Assembly: GCA_949130485.1 (NCBI GenBank)
Contig: OX422202.1
Location: 3,942,292 to 4,006,291 of the forward strand
Direction of reading: 5' to 3'
Source: Agelas oroides
Lineage: Eukaryota; Porifera; Demospongiae; Agelasida; Agelasidae
DNA: 64,000 bases
Translations under genes and position numbers: made by a program
The notes under the pieces: generated by a model
Told to the model about the DNA's origin: nothing
Databases searched by the model: none
The model's input: only the letters and a program-made list of their open reading frames with translations
In this document: piece by piece, positions 1-9,871 of the stretch
Numbering within the stretch: position 1 is the stretch's first letter
Layout: each line of letters begins with the position of its first letter

Positions 1-762
1 GGAGTTGAAAAGACGTGGAAATTAAGCTGTTGAGAGCTCCTCTCTGTGCTGCAAGAGTGCATAAGAATTGGTGGCTATAGTAGGAGCATGTAACTCCAAC
101 AAAAAAAGCCCATAGTCCGGGCACAATTATTGAACCGTACTAAAAATAGAACACCCAGTCATGTGTTGTAGCAACAATGGCTTCAGTTATGCAGCACACA
201 CAGTATGCAGGGCCGGCAGCACTGGTATGGCCGTACCAGTTTTTGAAGGGAAAAAATGGTGTCGCTCGGATTTTACGCGTGAGTCAGAGGAGGTACGACA
301 GCATCATGCGACACTAGAATGGCCCTCGCTCTTCAAATACAAACTGCAATAGTAAAAACATCAATCTGTTTGAGCATGTTAAAGCGGACTATCATTTTGA
401 TATTTTGAGCAATGAAAGTGCATCATCCGACAAGTCAAGCGAACACCATGGCACCTTGGTCGGCCCCTCACTTAGTGAGTGTACTTGTCCTCTGCTTACT
501 TTTGTATTTGAGTTTGAACTTGCACTTCAAGAGCATCCAGGGATGGTAGTTCACAACTTGAGTTAAAATTGAAAAATATACCACGTGTACACGTGGGGCA
601 AGTATAAGTACCCTATACCACGTGTTACACATGGGACGTATATAAGTCAAACTTATATCTGCCAGTGTATATCCCTTTGGGAGGGTAAAGTATAAGTCCC
701 ACTTATATCGGCCAGTATTATTCCATCCTTTATGAGGGAAAAGTACAAGTCAAGGGGTAATA
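1..762. other. Non-coding stretch with short imperfect repeats
   Basis: I see no convincing exon here. Bases 560-760 carry imperfect repeats around the words CACGTG, TATAAGT and CTTATAT (for example near 585, 617, 645 and 705). Only short random open frames are present. Confidence 0.4.
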
Positions 763-1017
763 ATGGGAGACCCTGTATTTAAATTATTAAATATGTATAA
801 GACAACATGTGTCTTGGAAGAAATTCATGCAAGAAAGGTGAGGATCTTGTTCGATGATGGAAACACTTACCTCGGCATTATTGTCCGCAAAGATCCAGAG
901 ACTGACATGTGGGTTACTGTGTTTGAAGATGGTGAGGAAGATCAGACAGCAGATCCAGCAACTGACAGTGACTACACTCTTTTGGCTCAGGTTATTGGGG
1001 CGCGAGCCCCACACTAG
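763..1017 (+). CDS. Small ORF with a Tudor/Agenet-like module
   Basis: An 84-residue open frame starting at ATG. Residues about 24-60 read KVRILFDDGNTYLGIIVRKD followed by a DMWVTVFEDGEED strand; this alternation of basic/aromatic strand, acidic turn and 'FEDG' is typical of Tudor, PWWP and Agenet barrels that bind modified peptides or nucleic acid. No partner exon could be attached, and the frame runs into the 5'-end signature of a Helitron-like element near 994 (GGGGCGCGAGCCCC), which supplies the last residues and the stop. It may be a stranded exon, a gene piece carried by a mobile element, or a relic of a retroelement related to the one downstream, which also contains a Tudor-like module. 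Codon use looks coding. Function unassigned. Confidence 0.35.
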   Translation: MGDPVFKLLNMYKTTCVLEEIHARKVRILFDDGNTYLGIIVRKDPETDMWVTVFEDGEEDQTADPATDSDYTLLAQVIGARAPH

Positions 1018-1234
1018 TGGTGAAAATGGAAAATTGTCTATAGATATGTTTATGGGGGGGAAACCAACTTCATTTCGAGTGAAATATATACATGTACATA
1101 CAGAAGACGGACCCCAGAACTCAAGATAAACAAGTATAAAACTTGGGCTTGGCAAGGGCAAAAACTGCACAATATGAACTAGACAAAACATAAAAACAAT
1201 GACCGGAGAAAAGCAATAATGTTATGTATGAACA

Positions 1235-4174
1235 TTAACAGAATGGTTGAGTTGAGTTCCATAGTGGGTTGAGGCGAGCACAGAATATTCTGTGTGAAGC
1301 AGTTACTGCAGCTTTAGCTGCTGAATCAAGAAGGTGTGTGGCAGCTGACTTGGAGAGTGAAGAGACCTGCTGCCGTAGTGAGGAGCGAGTGTATGGCAGC
1401 CAGTGGCCTAATGCACCAATTTCAACAGTCACTAGTTCAGATATCATTCCTTTTGTTTCTAGATCGCTCAAAGCATGCTGGTATATTTCCTTGCTCTCTT
1501 TTCTCGATCTTGCATTTTGGAGGCAGTCAGGTGAGTTATACGGAACAGTTAGTTCAATAAGGATGATTTCGCTAGCACTGACTATGACAATGTCCGGGCG
1601 GGCTGAGGTGTCCAGGGTTTCAGCTGGGATGGTAGATGGGGGGTTATCAGTAACTCTCAATCCCGGTAGATCTGCGTATAGCCTTTCTCCTGGTTGGAGA
1701 TACTCCCTTAGACCATTAGCCAAGATCTTCAAGGCACTGTCATGTCGCCAGGTATACCTTCCTTGTGTGAGAGATACAGGGCAACCATTTAATATGTGCT
1801 GGACAGTAGGCCATGGGTTGTTGCAGAGAGGGCACTTGGCATCTGGCCTTAATCTCCATCGTCGCAAGTTTAGAGGAGTGGGGAGCGTGTCTGACCCAGC
1901 CCTCAGCAGAAATGACAGCTGTCCAGCAGGCATTCCTTTCTGGATACGCTTCCAAACATTGTTCTGGGATTCTAGTTCTGTGATGTCGGTGAATTTGCTC
2001 TGGACTGTCAATTCACTAAGTTTGTCATTCCAGTGTTTGACACGACTTTCCCGATGGATACTTGTGCATTTACGTGACAGAGTTTTGGTGGTGATAGTGG
2101 ATATGGAGTTCTTTGCCAGAGCCAAGAGCTGATTCACCTCAGAGGGTATGCGTTGACTTCTAGTGAAGCCCTGATCCAATAGCAACTCAGAGATTTCAGT
2201 GATCATTGGGTCCTTCGAGGTAAGGATAGAGGAGAGAAACGTTAATTTTGCTTTCGTACGATACTCTGAGATGGCTGGGATGTCAATAACATTGGGGTGG
2301 TGTATAACAGCATTTGTAACTCCTCTTGTGAGGCCGAGCCAGCTCTTGATCTTTCTGGTGCATTGAGACTGAACTTTCTTGATGCTTGAATCAGGTATCA
2401 CATCTACTGATAAGACGAAGTGAAATGAGGGAATAAGGAATCTGCGAAGAATCCATAGTTTGTATTCCCCTCGAATGGGAGATGTGTCCAAGCTATCCAG
2501 CTTCTCCAGGAAGGAGATCATGAATCTCTTGCCTGACTCCTTAGTTGTTGCTGGCAGGGTTTGGCAAAGGGTGTGTCCTAGGAACTTAGTGGGACCTGTG
2601 GAGATGTTCCTAGTGGAACCATCCTTGAGTGAGAACGTTATATTGCTGAGCACTTTCTTGCCATTATAGACAAAGGACACACATTTAGAAGGCTTCAGTG
2701 TCAGATCAAGATCTGAACAGTGTTTGTCAATGATTTGTAAGGCAGTTGCATGGTCATTCATTGAGGAGGAGAAAACAGAGAGGTCGTCAGCGAATCCTTT
2801 TACTTTGTGTGTCTTGGAGTGTTTGGTGCTTGTGGTGGTAACTGTAGAGGGGGGGGTAGAAAGATACCATTTGCCATTCCCTGGGGCTGAAAACCAATTA
2901 GTCTCGAAAAGGTTGAGTGTTTCCAGCATTCTCCCTTTACGATAAAGTACTGTTGCTGTGCCATCTGATGATACCGAGATGACTTTGGCTAGATACCAGC
3001 CTTGGGGTTCGTCTGAGTCGTCCTCGTCCCATTGGACATAAAGGTGTGAGTTCACCTTTGGAAGTTCTTGTGCGGTGGGGTCTGACAGTTTGAGTCGGAA
3101 GCCACAGGTTGAAAGCGACTGTGCAAGTTGGATGATGGGATTAAAGGTAATCAAGAATATCAGTGGTGACAGTGTGTCCCCCTGAAAGACTCCTTTGCTA
3201 ATTGGGAAGCTAGGTGTTGACCAGTTCTTTGTAACTACTCGTGCAGTCAATTGAGAGTAGGCACTGGATATGTATGATCTCACTTCAAGTGGAAGCTGGA
3301 CGTGAGCTAGCATATCATATATGAGCTGGTGTGGTACTGACCCAAAGGCATTCTTGAGGTCAAGAAAGGTGACTGAGAGAGGGAGGCCATTCTGAACAGC
3401 ATTTTGGATTATGGCTGAAGTGGCAAAGATATGTTCCATTGTGCCATTAATGTTGGTCAAGAAACCTTTTTGGAGACTGGTATCTATGATATCATTGTCT
3501 CGAACGAAGCGTTCCAGTTGGAGAGCCAGGATTTTGTTGAAGAGTTTGCCTATTGCTGAAGTCAGTGCTATAGGGTGAAAGTTCTCGGGATTGGACAGAT
3601 CCTGATTTTTGGGGATAAGGGTAATCTTGGCCTGGCACCAGGATTCTGGAGCAGCATGATTTTCCAGTAAGATCTTTGAAAACAAGGTCGCCAGGAAGTG
3701 GTGGGCAGAGGGTAGCTTTTTCAGATGGTGGTAAGTAATCCCGTCTTCCCCTGGAGAAGAGTTAGAGGGGCGACTTTTCAGAACCTTTCTGATGGTACTA
3801 GGAGTAATGGCAGATAGGTCAAACTCGGTTGGCTCATCACGTTTGGTGAAGGGCATAACTTGTTTCACCCACTCTGGAAGTGTCTGGTAAGTCTGATGAC
3901 TGCTAGCAGTTGAATCTAGGAAATATGCGTAAGCTGTTTCAGCACTGAAGTCAGGTTCTGCATGGGTGTTTTTCCCAGAACAGCACTTCTTTGCATAGAG
4001 CCAGGGATTGTTTCTGAATGCTCTTTCGTGTTTACGGATGTTTGTGGAGTTCTCTAAGTTCCTCTTAGCTTTTAAAGCTTTGCTATATGCTCTACATGCA
4101 TCATGAAAAGCACGTGGTGCATTTTTACGGTTTTTCCTGCAAACGGACAGTAGTTGCTTCATTCTCTCCACCAC
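1235..4174 (-). CDS. Reverse transcriptase / restriction-like endonuclease polyprotein of a non-LTR retrotransposon
   Basis: About 979 residues, intact. The protein would nick DNA and copy its own RNA at the nick (target-primed reverse transcription). Order of parts: basic N-terminal segment; RT finger with SSPGEDGI (about 139); IPKN (about 187); motif A LDLKNAFGS (about 271); motif B GVFQGDTLSPL (about 328); a Tudor-like insert (about 373-435); catalytic FADDL (about 461); thumb; a CPLC...H...C zinc knuckle (about 780); and a PD-(D/E)XK endonuclease with RPDIV (about 858) and IELTVPY (about 871). Endonuclease type and C-terminal position place it with R2, NeSL, Hero and relatives rather than with APE-type LINEs. 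The first codon of the listed frame is GTG; the first ATG is residue 5, and the open frame extends about 37 codons upstream, so the start is uncertain. A conserved stop-free frame suggests recent activity. Confidence 0.85.
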   Translation of the reverse strand: MVERMKQLLSVCRKNRKNAPRAFHDACRAYSKALKAKRNLENSTNIRKHERAFRNNPWLYAKKCCSGKNTHAEPDFSAETAYAYFLDSTASSHQTYQTLPEWVKQVMPFTKRDEPTEFDLSAITPSTIRKVLKSRPSNSSPGEDGITYHHLKKLPSAHHFLATLFSKILLENHAAPESWCQAKITLIPKNQDLSNPENFHPIALTSAIGKLFNKILALQLERFVRDNDIIDTSLQKGFLTNINGTMEHIFATSAIIQNAVQNGLPLSVTFLDLKNAFGSVPHQLIYDMLAHVQLPLEVRSYISSAYSQLTARVVTKNWSTPSFPISKGVFQGDTLSPLIFLITFNPIIQLAQSLSTCGFRLKLSDPTAQELPKVNSHLYVQWDEDDSDEPQGWYLAKVISVSSDGTATVLYRKGRMLETLNLFETNWFSAPGNGKWYLSTPPSTVTTTSTKHSKTHKVKGFADDLSVFSSSMNDHATALQIIDKHCSDLDLTLKPSKCVSFVYNGKKVLSNITFSLKDGSTRNISTGPTKFLGHTLCQTLPATTKESGKRFMISFLEKLDSLDTSPIRGEYKLWILRRFLIPSFHFVLSVDVIPDSSIKKVQSQCTRKIKSWLGLTRGVTNAVIHHPNVIDIPAISEYRTKAKLTFLSSILTSKDPMITEISELLLDQGFTRSQRIPSEVNQLLALAKNSISTITTKTLSRKCTSIHRESRVKHWNDKLSELTVQSKFTDITELESQNNVWKRIQKGMPAGQLSFLLRAGSDTLPTPLNLRRWRLRPDAKCPLCNNPWPTVQHILNGCPVSLTQGRYTWRHDSALKILANGLREYLQPGERLYADLPGLRVTDNPPSTIPAETLDTSARPDIVIVSASEIILIELTVPYNSPDCLQNARSRKESKEIYQHALSDLETKGMISELVTVEIGALGHWLPYTRSSLRQQVSSLSKSAATHLLDSAAKAAVTASHRIFCARLNPLWNSTQPFC
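2861..3058 (-). other. Tudor-like module inserted between RT motifs B and C
   Basis: Codons of about 65 residues with strands HLYVQWDED, GWYLAKVISV, TATVLYRKG and LETLNLFETNWF, followed by a linker rich in S and T and then FADD. The pattern (aromatic-rich beta strands, acidic loop, 'GWYLAKV', 'VLYRKGR') fits a Tudor/chromo-barrel-like fold. In standard R2-like enzymes the QGD loop and the YADD/FADD motif are separated by a much shorter stretch. What I see is the insertion and its sequence pattern; the fold and any histone or protein binding are inference. Confidence 0.6.
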
Positions 4175-4359
4175 TTTCTCAATTTTCCTAGTTCTGCGTA
4201 TTGGAGCGGAAGGTTTCGTCCCGCCAGGGGAGCTTCGAGGAAGGATCTCGTGCCGCTCAAGGTGGGCATTTAATAGAGAGGCAAAGATGGAGGCTGCCTC
4301 TCTTTATTGGGGCGAGCCTGAGTGAGCCCCACATTAACGTGTTGAACGCAAGCGGTGTC

Positions 4360-4410
4360 TGTATGTACGTATGTATGTATGTATGTATGCATGTATGTAT
4401 GTATGTACGT
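4360..4410. repeat. GTAT tetranucleotide microsatellite
   Basis: A run of TATG/TACG units (about twelve) lying just inside the 5' end of Helitron-like copy A. Shorter versions sit at the equivalent place in the copies at 5784 and 57535, so it is part of the family. Confidence 0.85.
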
Positions 4411-4614
4411 ATTCGTACGTCGCACCGTAAATACATTCGTATTCGCAATTGTGCGTTGTGAAATTTTTGAAAATACACGTGTATTTTTCGGCAGTCCCAC
4501 AGCCATATTCCCAACGTAAATCTAAGGGGTAGTTGAAATGAAACTATCGTGTTCTTGAAGTGAAGCATCGGTGGTCGTCGATATGGCACCATCGTGTTCT
4601 CGAAGTGACCCCGC

Positions 4615-4775
4615 AAAGGACCCCGTAAACAACGGAGGAGAAAAGGAAACGTAGAATCAAACGTGACAGAGCGCGCCGCGCAGTTGAAACAGCAGAGCAA
4701 AAGAACACAGACTGAGTAAGCCCAGGGCAAAAAATAGAGCAAGGCGTGCTGCTCGTGCAGCTGCTGAGGTAGTCT
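4615..4775 (+). pseudogene. Relic of an Arg/Ala/Glu-rich transposon ORF
   Basis: The segment is repeated at 6498-6680 and 58090-58295. In the 6464-6688 copy it reads as a basic helical repeat (for example RRSKGIERDGAHRAAETAEQ and KPRTKDRARCAARAAAE). This resembles the low-complexity E-R-R-A-R repeats that precede or accompany proteins of several invertebrate transposons, including Helitrons; that assignment is from memory and weak. All copies have stops or shifts and none is a functional gene. Confidence 0.4.
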
Positions 4776-4792
4776 CACGAGACTATATACTG

Positions 4793-4881
4793 TAGCCTCG
4801 TTCCCAGGCCCCACCCAGCTTTCCGTCGCTTGCAGTACAGCAAAGCAACGGAAAGCTTGGCGGGGTCTGGGAACGTGGCTA
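4793..4881. mobile_element. TAGCCTCG foldback element
   Basis: Imperfect inverted arms begin TAGCCTCGTTCCCAGGCC and end with the complement GGTCTGGGAACGTGGCTA. One of at least seven copies in the window (also 4897-4932, 11917-11973, 12087-12139, 33526-33664, 55232-55308, 61303-61699). Confidence 0.75.
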
Positions 4882-4896
4882 AGACTACTGCTGAGC

Positions 4897-4932
4897 AGCC
4901 TCGTCCTCTCTTCGGGCCTGGGAACGAGGCTA
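4897..4932. mobile_element. Short TAGCCTCG foldback element
   Basis: AGCCTCGTCC... and ...GGGAACGAGGCTA face each other over only 36 bases, giving a minimal member of the foldback family directly after the copy at 4793. Confidence 0.55.
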
Positions 4933-5054
4933 ACAGCTGAGGCACCAGAGATCACTCAGATCAGACACGACATATGTGTGCGAATACACGCCACGTGCAT
5001 GCTCCGCCTATCCCGTGCAATAGCAGTATAACCATAGACCAGGCCCGTAGGCAG

Positions 5055-5086
5055 GGGGGGTTCGAGGGGGTTCGCTCGAACCCCCC
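5055..5086. repeat. Hairpin GGGGGGTTCGAG / CTCGAACCCCCC
   Basis: Perfect 12-base inverted arms around an 8-base loop. The surrounding bases (about 5040-5170) resemble a repeat near 20930-21050. Confidence 0.7.
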
Positions 5087-5727
5087 TTTTGGTCTCCAAA
5101 AGATTTTATACACCGCCAAGCTATACATTTTAAGTGCCCTACCGTTTGCAAGTGCATGGTGCACTGGCCTCACTGCCATTGAGAATCACCGCTGTCCAAA
5201 CGAGTTTGGTTGCAGCTAAGCATCCTGCGGAACGCCCGTAAGCGGTTGCTGCTGCGATGAAAGGACGGGCGCAAAGTACGTGCCTAAATACGTGCATGTG
5301 GCGAATAAATCGCTATTTCAGGCGCTCGAGAGTTCACCATGCAACCAGTCGTCCTTCTGGTGGGTCACCGCCAACAATGCTGTTCTGTCAACCGCAGTAC
5401 CTTCTCTCGTGGAAAATCGACGTCACCTGGCTTGGCAAATGCATATAAGGACAGCTAAAACTTGGATGTAGCTACTACTGCTGTTTTTGCCCCAAAATGG
5501 CCTCAGAAGCAATCTCAGAGCATCTAATTAAAAAATTCCCTGGGGGAGCATGCCCCCAAAGCCTACATATACATTCACACATTCATGTAACCTCCCTTCT
5601 GAAAATCCTCGCTACGGGCCTGCCATAGACAGTAGAGCAATAGCAAACCAGATTGCTGCTCTTCTCTCCTTCATGCCACTGCTTGCTCAGGCTCGCCCAA
5701 CAGTGCAACGCATTCTGCTAGTATGTT

Positions 5728-6808
5728 TATTGGGGCGAGCCTCAGCGAGCCCCACATTAACGTTTTGGACGGAAGTGGTGTCTGTATGTATGTGTGTATT
5801 CGTACGTCGCACCGTAAATACATTCGTATTTGTTGAATAACAATAGTCGCATTGTGAAAAAAAAATTATGCACGTGTATTTCTCGGCAGTCTCAGCCATG
5901 TTCTCAATGTAAATCTAAGGGGTAGATGATATGGAACCATCGTGTTCCAGAGTGAAGCTTCGGGGTGGTCGGTATGGCACCATTGTGTTCTCGAAGTGAC
6001 CGGATCCGATCCCCCCGAAAATCCGATCCAGGTGGGATCAGATATGCTAGCGATTTCGATCCTACCTCAACGGATTCGATCCGGGGTATCAACGGTTCCA
6101 TAGGGTTCCTACTGTCAACATCTCATAGGTGTATTCGTGTGGACCTGGCATAGATATTATATAGATTAGGAGTCTACAAATAGTATCTTTGTCAGAATAT
6201 TCCTTGACTCAGAGTCTGACTTGACTAACCCTTGACTAGGGTATAACGAATATCCATGTCAACAGTTTGGTCTGAAACAAATACATAGTTACAATTTTAC
6301 AACAGTTGGTCTATTATCACTGTGTAGAGCAACAATCGTCCATTGCTCTTGCTTGGGTGGTGGTCTTTCAAGTCCTACACATGCACTCCATGTTGTACAA
6401 GTCCCAACACTTGTTGATCCCTAAGAGGAAAGTAACTCTGGTGATGCGGGGCTATCTGGGTCAGTGGGAATGCCTACATTTCCTTCTTCTGAAAGCGAAG
6501 GACCCTGCAAACAACGGAGGAGTAAAGGTATCGAACGTGACGGAGCACACCGCGCTGCTGAAACAGCAGAGCAGAAGGAACACAGACTGAGTAAGCCCAG
6601 GACAAAAGATAGAGCAAGGTGTGCTGCTCGTGCAGCTGCTGAGGTTGTCTCGCGTAGCCACACCCAGATAATAGCCCTAGAGTCATAGTAGGTAGCTCAA
6701 CCTAGATTGAAGAATGCTACCTGCACGAGTTGTGTGCAGTGACCGTTCCATTCCATATTCCAGTCCAGCTTGCTCAGGCTCGCCCCTCAATGCAACGCAT
6801 TCTGCTAG
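5728..6808 (+). mobile_element. Helitron-like element, copy B
   Basis: Abuts copy A. The 5' signature (TTGGGGCGAGCCTCAGCGAG) and 3' end (GCTCAGGCTCGCCCC, hairpin AATGC aac GCATT, then CTAG followed by T) match the family. The interior carries the Arg-rich ORF relic at 6498-6680. No transposase. Confidence 0.6.
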
Positions 6809-7680
6809 TATATATATACATGGTGGGTGCGTATTCCGTATTTACATTCTGCCCTATATTTGTGTGCGATGCACATTGCACGTATGTTCACCACTGTTGC
6901 TCAAGAGACAAGACTAGCAGGACAGAAAGGCTGAACAGTGGGAACCAACGCAACAGGGACTTGAAGACGGTGAGGAAAGGGAGGCACGACTAGCAAGACG
7001 GAGACTGATTATTAACGTGCTGCGTGACACTGCGGCCAACGGGGAGTGCTCAGTGTAAGACAGAGCGATTAGCTTGTGAGGACCCGAATCAGAGAGGTCT
7101 GCATGACTCGATCAAATAACCCTCGCTGAGCAACAACTTGAGAAGAGCTTCTAAAACCCCATACCACAACTCCAGTAATTGTGCTCAGGAAAAGGGCTGA
7201 CAATATAGTCTACACCACCCTGACTCCATACCCAGTAGCTGAGAGAATTCTGATTCCACAGCTGTATGTCCTCAGCAAATATCCATGCACTATAGACCTG
7301 AAGAGACAGTGCCAAGATGTGAATAAGTTGGAGACAAGGGAAACCAATGAAATATACTTGTTTGTACCAACTCTCATCCTTAACTTGCAACTCTTCAAGC
7401 CGCCTCCAAATGTTTTGAAACATTGTTGCCTGCAGCAGTAGCTACCATCCCACAGTAATGACACAGAGTGTGTACAATGAACCCAAGATTAGCACATACC
7501 CAAGTTAAATTGCTCCACAAACACTGGCATACATATGATATCCTGCATCTTCCCCAGGCATTCTCCGCCTGCAGTTTTACAGGCTACAGTTGGAGGTGGG
7601 GAAGACCAGGGAATGAGACTATTGTTACATGAGATGTATGAAAGGTAGTGTATATGGAATGCTAAATCACCATACACCTC
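6809..7680. other. Intergenic, decayed repeats
   Basis: Bases 6895-7050 contain another relic of the Arg-rich transposon ORF (a frame reading EARLARRRLIINVLRDTAAN is visible near 6984), related to 13855-13965. Beyond 7090 I see nothing I can support. Confidence 0.35.
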
Positions 7681-7682
7681 CC

Positions 7683-7717
7683 TCATGCTCGTCCCACAAT
7701 GCACTGCATTCCCCTAG
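7683..7717 (+). mobile_element. Solo Helitron-like 3' end
   Basis: GCTCGTCCCAC, hairpin AATGC act GCATT, CCC, CTAG then T. Only the 3' terminus of the family is recognisable; its 5' end was not found. Confidence 0.5.
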
Positions 7718-7768
7718 TATATATATATATGTATATATCTGTCATACATATTCCATATGTCTTCAATT

Positions 7769-9090
7769 ATAATTTAACGTGACAGCCGCACGCCGAGTAT
7801 GGACGAAAAATGGACAGCTGAAATATCTGCCCTATCAACCATAGCTCACACGCACCCCCATGCAGCGTATACCGCATTTGTTCATGGAGTCATCGGAAGA
7901 TGGCAGTACCTGATGCAGACCATCAACAACACCAGCCCGCTTTTTCAGCCTCTTGAGGATGCAATAATCCAACAGTTTATCCCTGCACTGACTGGACAAG
8001 AGCCATGCTCCCCTGAGGAAAGGAGGCTGCTCTCTCTTCTTGTCCGCCTTGGCGGCCTCAACATCCTAAATCCCGTGACCATTGCAGACAGAGAACTTAG
8101 TGCCTCAAACATGATCAGTGCACCTCTAAAGGAGATGATCATTAACCAAATGGAGACCTTCAGAAAGCCCAATCTCCAACACATCAAGTTACAAGTATAA
8201 CACCAGAAACATTGACACTTGGAGAATACTGCACAAGAAGTAAAAGAACAGCTCCCAGAACCCCTTCACAGAGCCATGGACCTGGCAAGTGAAAAGGGAT
8301 CATCAACATGGCTAACAGCACTCCTGCTTCAGGACCAGGGTTTCAACCTCAACAAGCAAGAATTTTGTGATGCATTGAGTCTTCATTATGGTTGGCAACT
8401 TAAAAACTTGCCAAGACACTGTATCTGTGGTACTCCATTCTCAGCAGACCATGCTATGACCTGTAAGCACGGCAGCCTGACTATCATGAGGCATAATGAG
8501 ATTTGTGACATCACAGCAAATTGGCTCAGTGAAGTCTGCCACGATGTGGAAAGAGAACCACCACTACAACCACTAACAGGAGAGACCATCATACCACAGA
8601 CAGCAAACAGGCAGGGTGATGCCAGAGCTGACATCCGAGCAAGGGTTTTCTGGGGACGACAGCAACATGCATTTTTTGACGTAAGGGTTTTTCACCCAAA
8701 CACACAGAGCTACCGCCACAGCAGCATCCCAGCAATATATCGAAGGTATGAACAAGCAAAAAAGAGAGAGTATGGAGATAGAATAAGAGAAGTTGAATCA
8801 GCCTCATTCACACCACTTGTTTTCGCCACCACAGGAGGAAGGGGCAGGGAAGCCACTGTTTTCTACAAGCATCTTGCAGACCTCGTTTCAACCAAAAACA
8901 ATACTGCCTACAGTAAAACAATGGCGTGGATGCGCTGTACCCTTTCCTTTTCCCTCCTCAGATCAGCTGTGACGTGCATACGAGGTAGTTGCTCCTCGTC
9001 CCACGGGTGCCAGATGCCAGTATTGAATGGGGTGTGGCTGAAAGCCATCTCACCTACTGAACCCTACAATTTTTCTGTATATACTTGACC
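7769..9090 (+). pseudogene. 3' half of an invertebrate reverse-transcriptase retroelement (broken)
   Basis: One reading frame runs from about 7784 to 9088 but is broken by TAA at 8198-8200 and TGA at 8213-8215. The sequence matches my memory of the part downstream of the reverse transcriptase in an element family common in cnidarians, sponges and lancelets: HTHPHAAYTAFVHGVIGRW, PLEDAIIQQFIPALTG and LVRLGGLNILNP, then CICGTPFSADHAMTCKHG (a Cys/His cluster), RHNEICDITANWL and ADIRARVFWGRQQHAFFDV, ending LRSAVTCIRGS. The D-x(n)-FFDVRVF segment could be the core of a PD-(D/E)XK nuclease. The RT itself is absent: the piece begins right after a Helitron-like 3' end at 7717, so it is a 5'-truncated dead copy. 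Confidence 0.7.
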
Positions 9091-9727
9091 CACTATTTTC
9101 TATACTTTTCTTTCTTCTCTCTATTCTTTCTATGTACAATCCTGATTAAGAAAGGTGTTTATTATGCAAAATTTCCACTCAGCATGCAGCTGTCAAGAGT
9201 TCCTGCATGTCTGCGTGAGTGAAGACACAAGTTACGAGAAACATCTAGGAAGGAAAGCTGGAGCGTAAGCATTTACTATACGAGGGCAAGCAATTGTGGA
9301 AACAAACCAGGCTACTTACATAATGCAAAAGGTGGCAGATATCCTTCTGGTTACTTCACGGTGTAGTGTTACAAGATTGTCTAGCTGTGTATTTAGCGTG
9401 TGTGGCTACTTTCCTCTGCTATTTGTGAAAGTAAGGACTATGCATAACAAACCAGGCTGTGTATTCACAAAAAAAAACAGAGGTCAGCAGGAGTCAGTCT
9501 TTGCCTGTCAGTGTGTGAACACTAAAAACCAGCAACAGTAGCGGCTCAAGCATGACAAATGGCTCTATTGTGTGGTACTTCTCCATACATGCCAAGCTAT
9601 TTACTGCATTCAGATGACAATTTCTTTGAACTCAAACGTGTAAAAATCTTGTGACAGACTGTACAGAGTGACAAACCTCGTGATCTGGTAATACAATACA
9701 CTGGTGAAGCATCAACTTGCCAACTAA
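9091..9727. other. Intergenic, nothing supported
   Basis: Short open frames only; no splice-bounded exon or repeat with clear ends was seen. Confidence 0.3.
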
Positions 9728-9733
9728 CTACAT

Positions 9734-9775
9734 TGCTTGCTCACGCTTGCCCCACAATGTTCTACATTCCCCTAG
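9734..9775 (+). mobile_element. Solo Helitron-like 3' end with variant hairpin
   Basis: GCTCACGCTTGCCCCAC, hairpin AATGT tct ACATT, CCC, CTAG then T. Compared with copies at 6808 and 7717 the stem has changed on both sides (GC to TA), keeping the pairing. Confidence 0.5.
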
Positions 9776-9814
9776 TTTACTCTTGAAACACTTTGCAGTA
9801 TACATTAGAGAAAC

Positions 9815-9850
9815 TTATTGGGGCGAGCAGCGAGCCCCACACTTGTGGTG
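9815..9850 (+). mobile_element. Helitron-like 5' end
   Basis: TTATTGGGGCGAGCAGCGAG followed by CCCCACACTTGTGGTG, the same 5' signature as at 994-1020. The TIR element at 9872 lies just inside it. Confidence 0.45.
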
Positions 9851-9871
9851 AAAACGGATATATTTATTTAT

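Larger units (their letters stand above)
1050..4290 (-). mobile_element. R2/NeSL-type non-LTR retrotransposon with restriction-like endonuclease
   Basis: Minus-strand retroelement containing the long ORF at 1235-4174. The 3' end lies near 1050, where a plus-strand G run begins; the same 3' region occurs as a second copy at 17705-18250, which supports the boundary. The 5' end is cut: in frame, the sequence stays open only to about 4286, where a TAA appears, and a Helitron-like element starts at about 4305. No N-terminal zinc finger or Myb domain, usual in this group, is present upstream, so the copy is probably 5'-truncated although its reverse transcriptase and endonuclease read without stops. 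Confidence 0.8.
4305..5721 (+). mobile_element. Helitron-like element, copy A
   Basis: The 5' end is the shared signature ATTGGGGCGAGCCTGAG...GAGCCCCACATTAACGTG; the 3' end is a GCTCAGGCTCGCCC segment, a small hairpin (AGTGC aac GCATT, one G-U pair) and CTAG before T. Copies at 5728-6808 and 57478-58444 share both ends and an interior (4615-4775 here). Insertions inside this copy include a TAGCCTCG foldback at 4793-4881. The hairpin a few bases before a terminal CTAG and the lack of a target duplication point to a Helitron or Helentron. No Rep/helicase ORF is present, so it is non-autonomous. Confidence 0.55.

Noticed and set aside
1269..2132. 287-residue plus-strand open frame
   Set aside because: Antisense to the reverse-transcriptase ORF, whose motifs are unmistakable.
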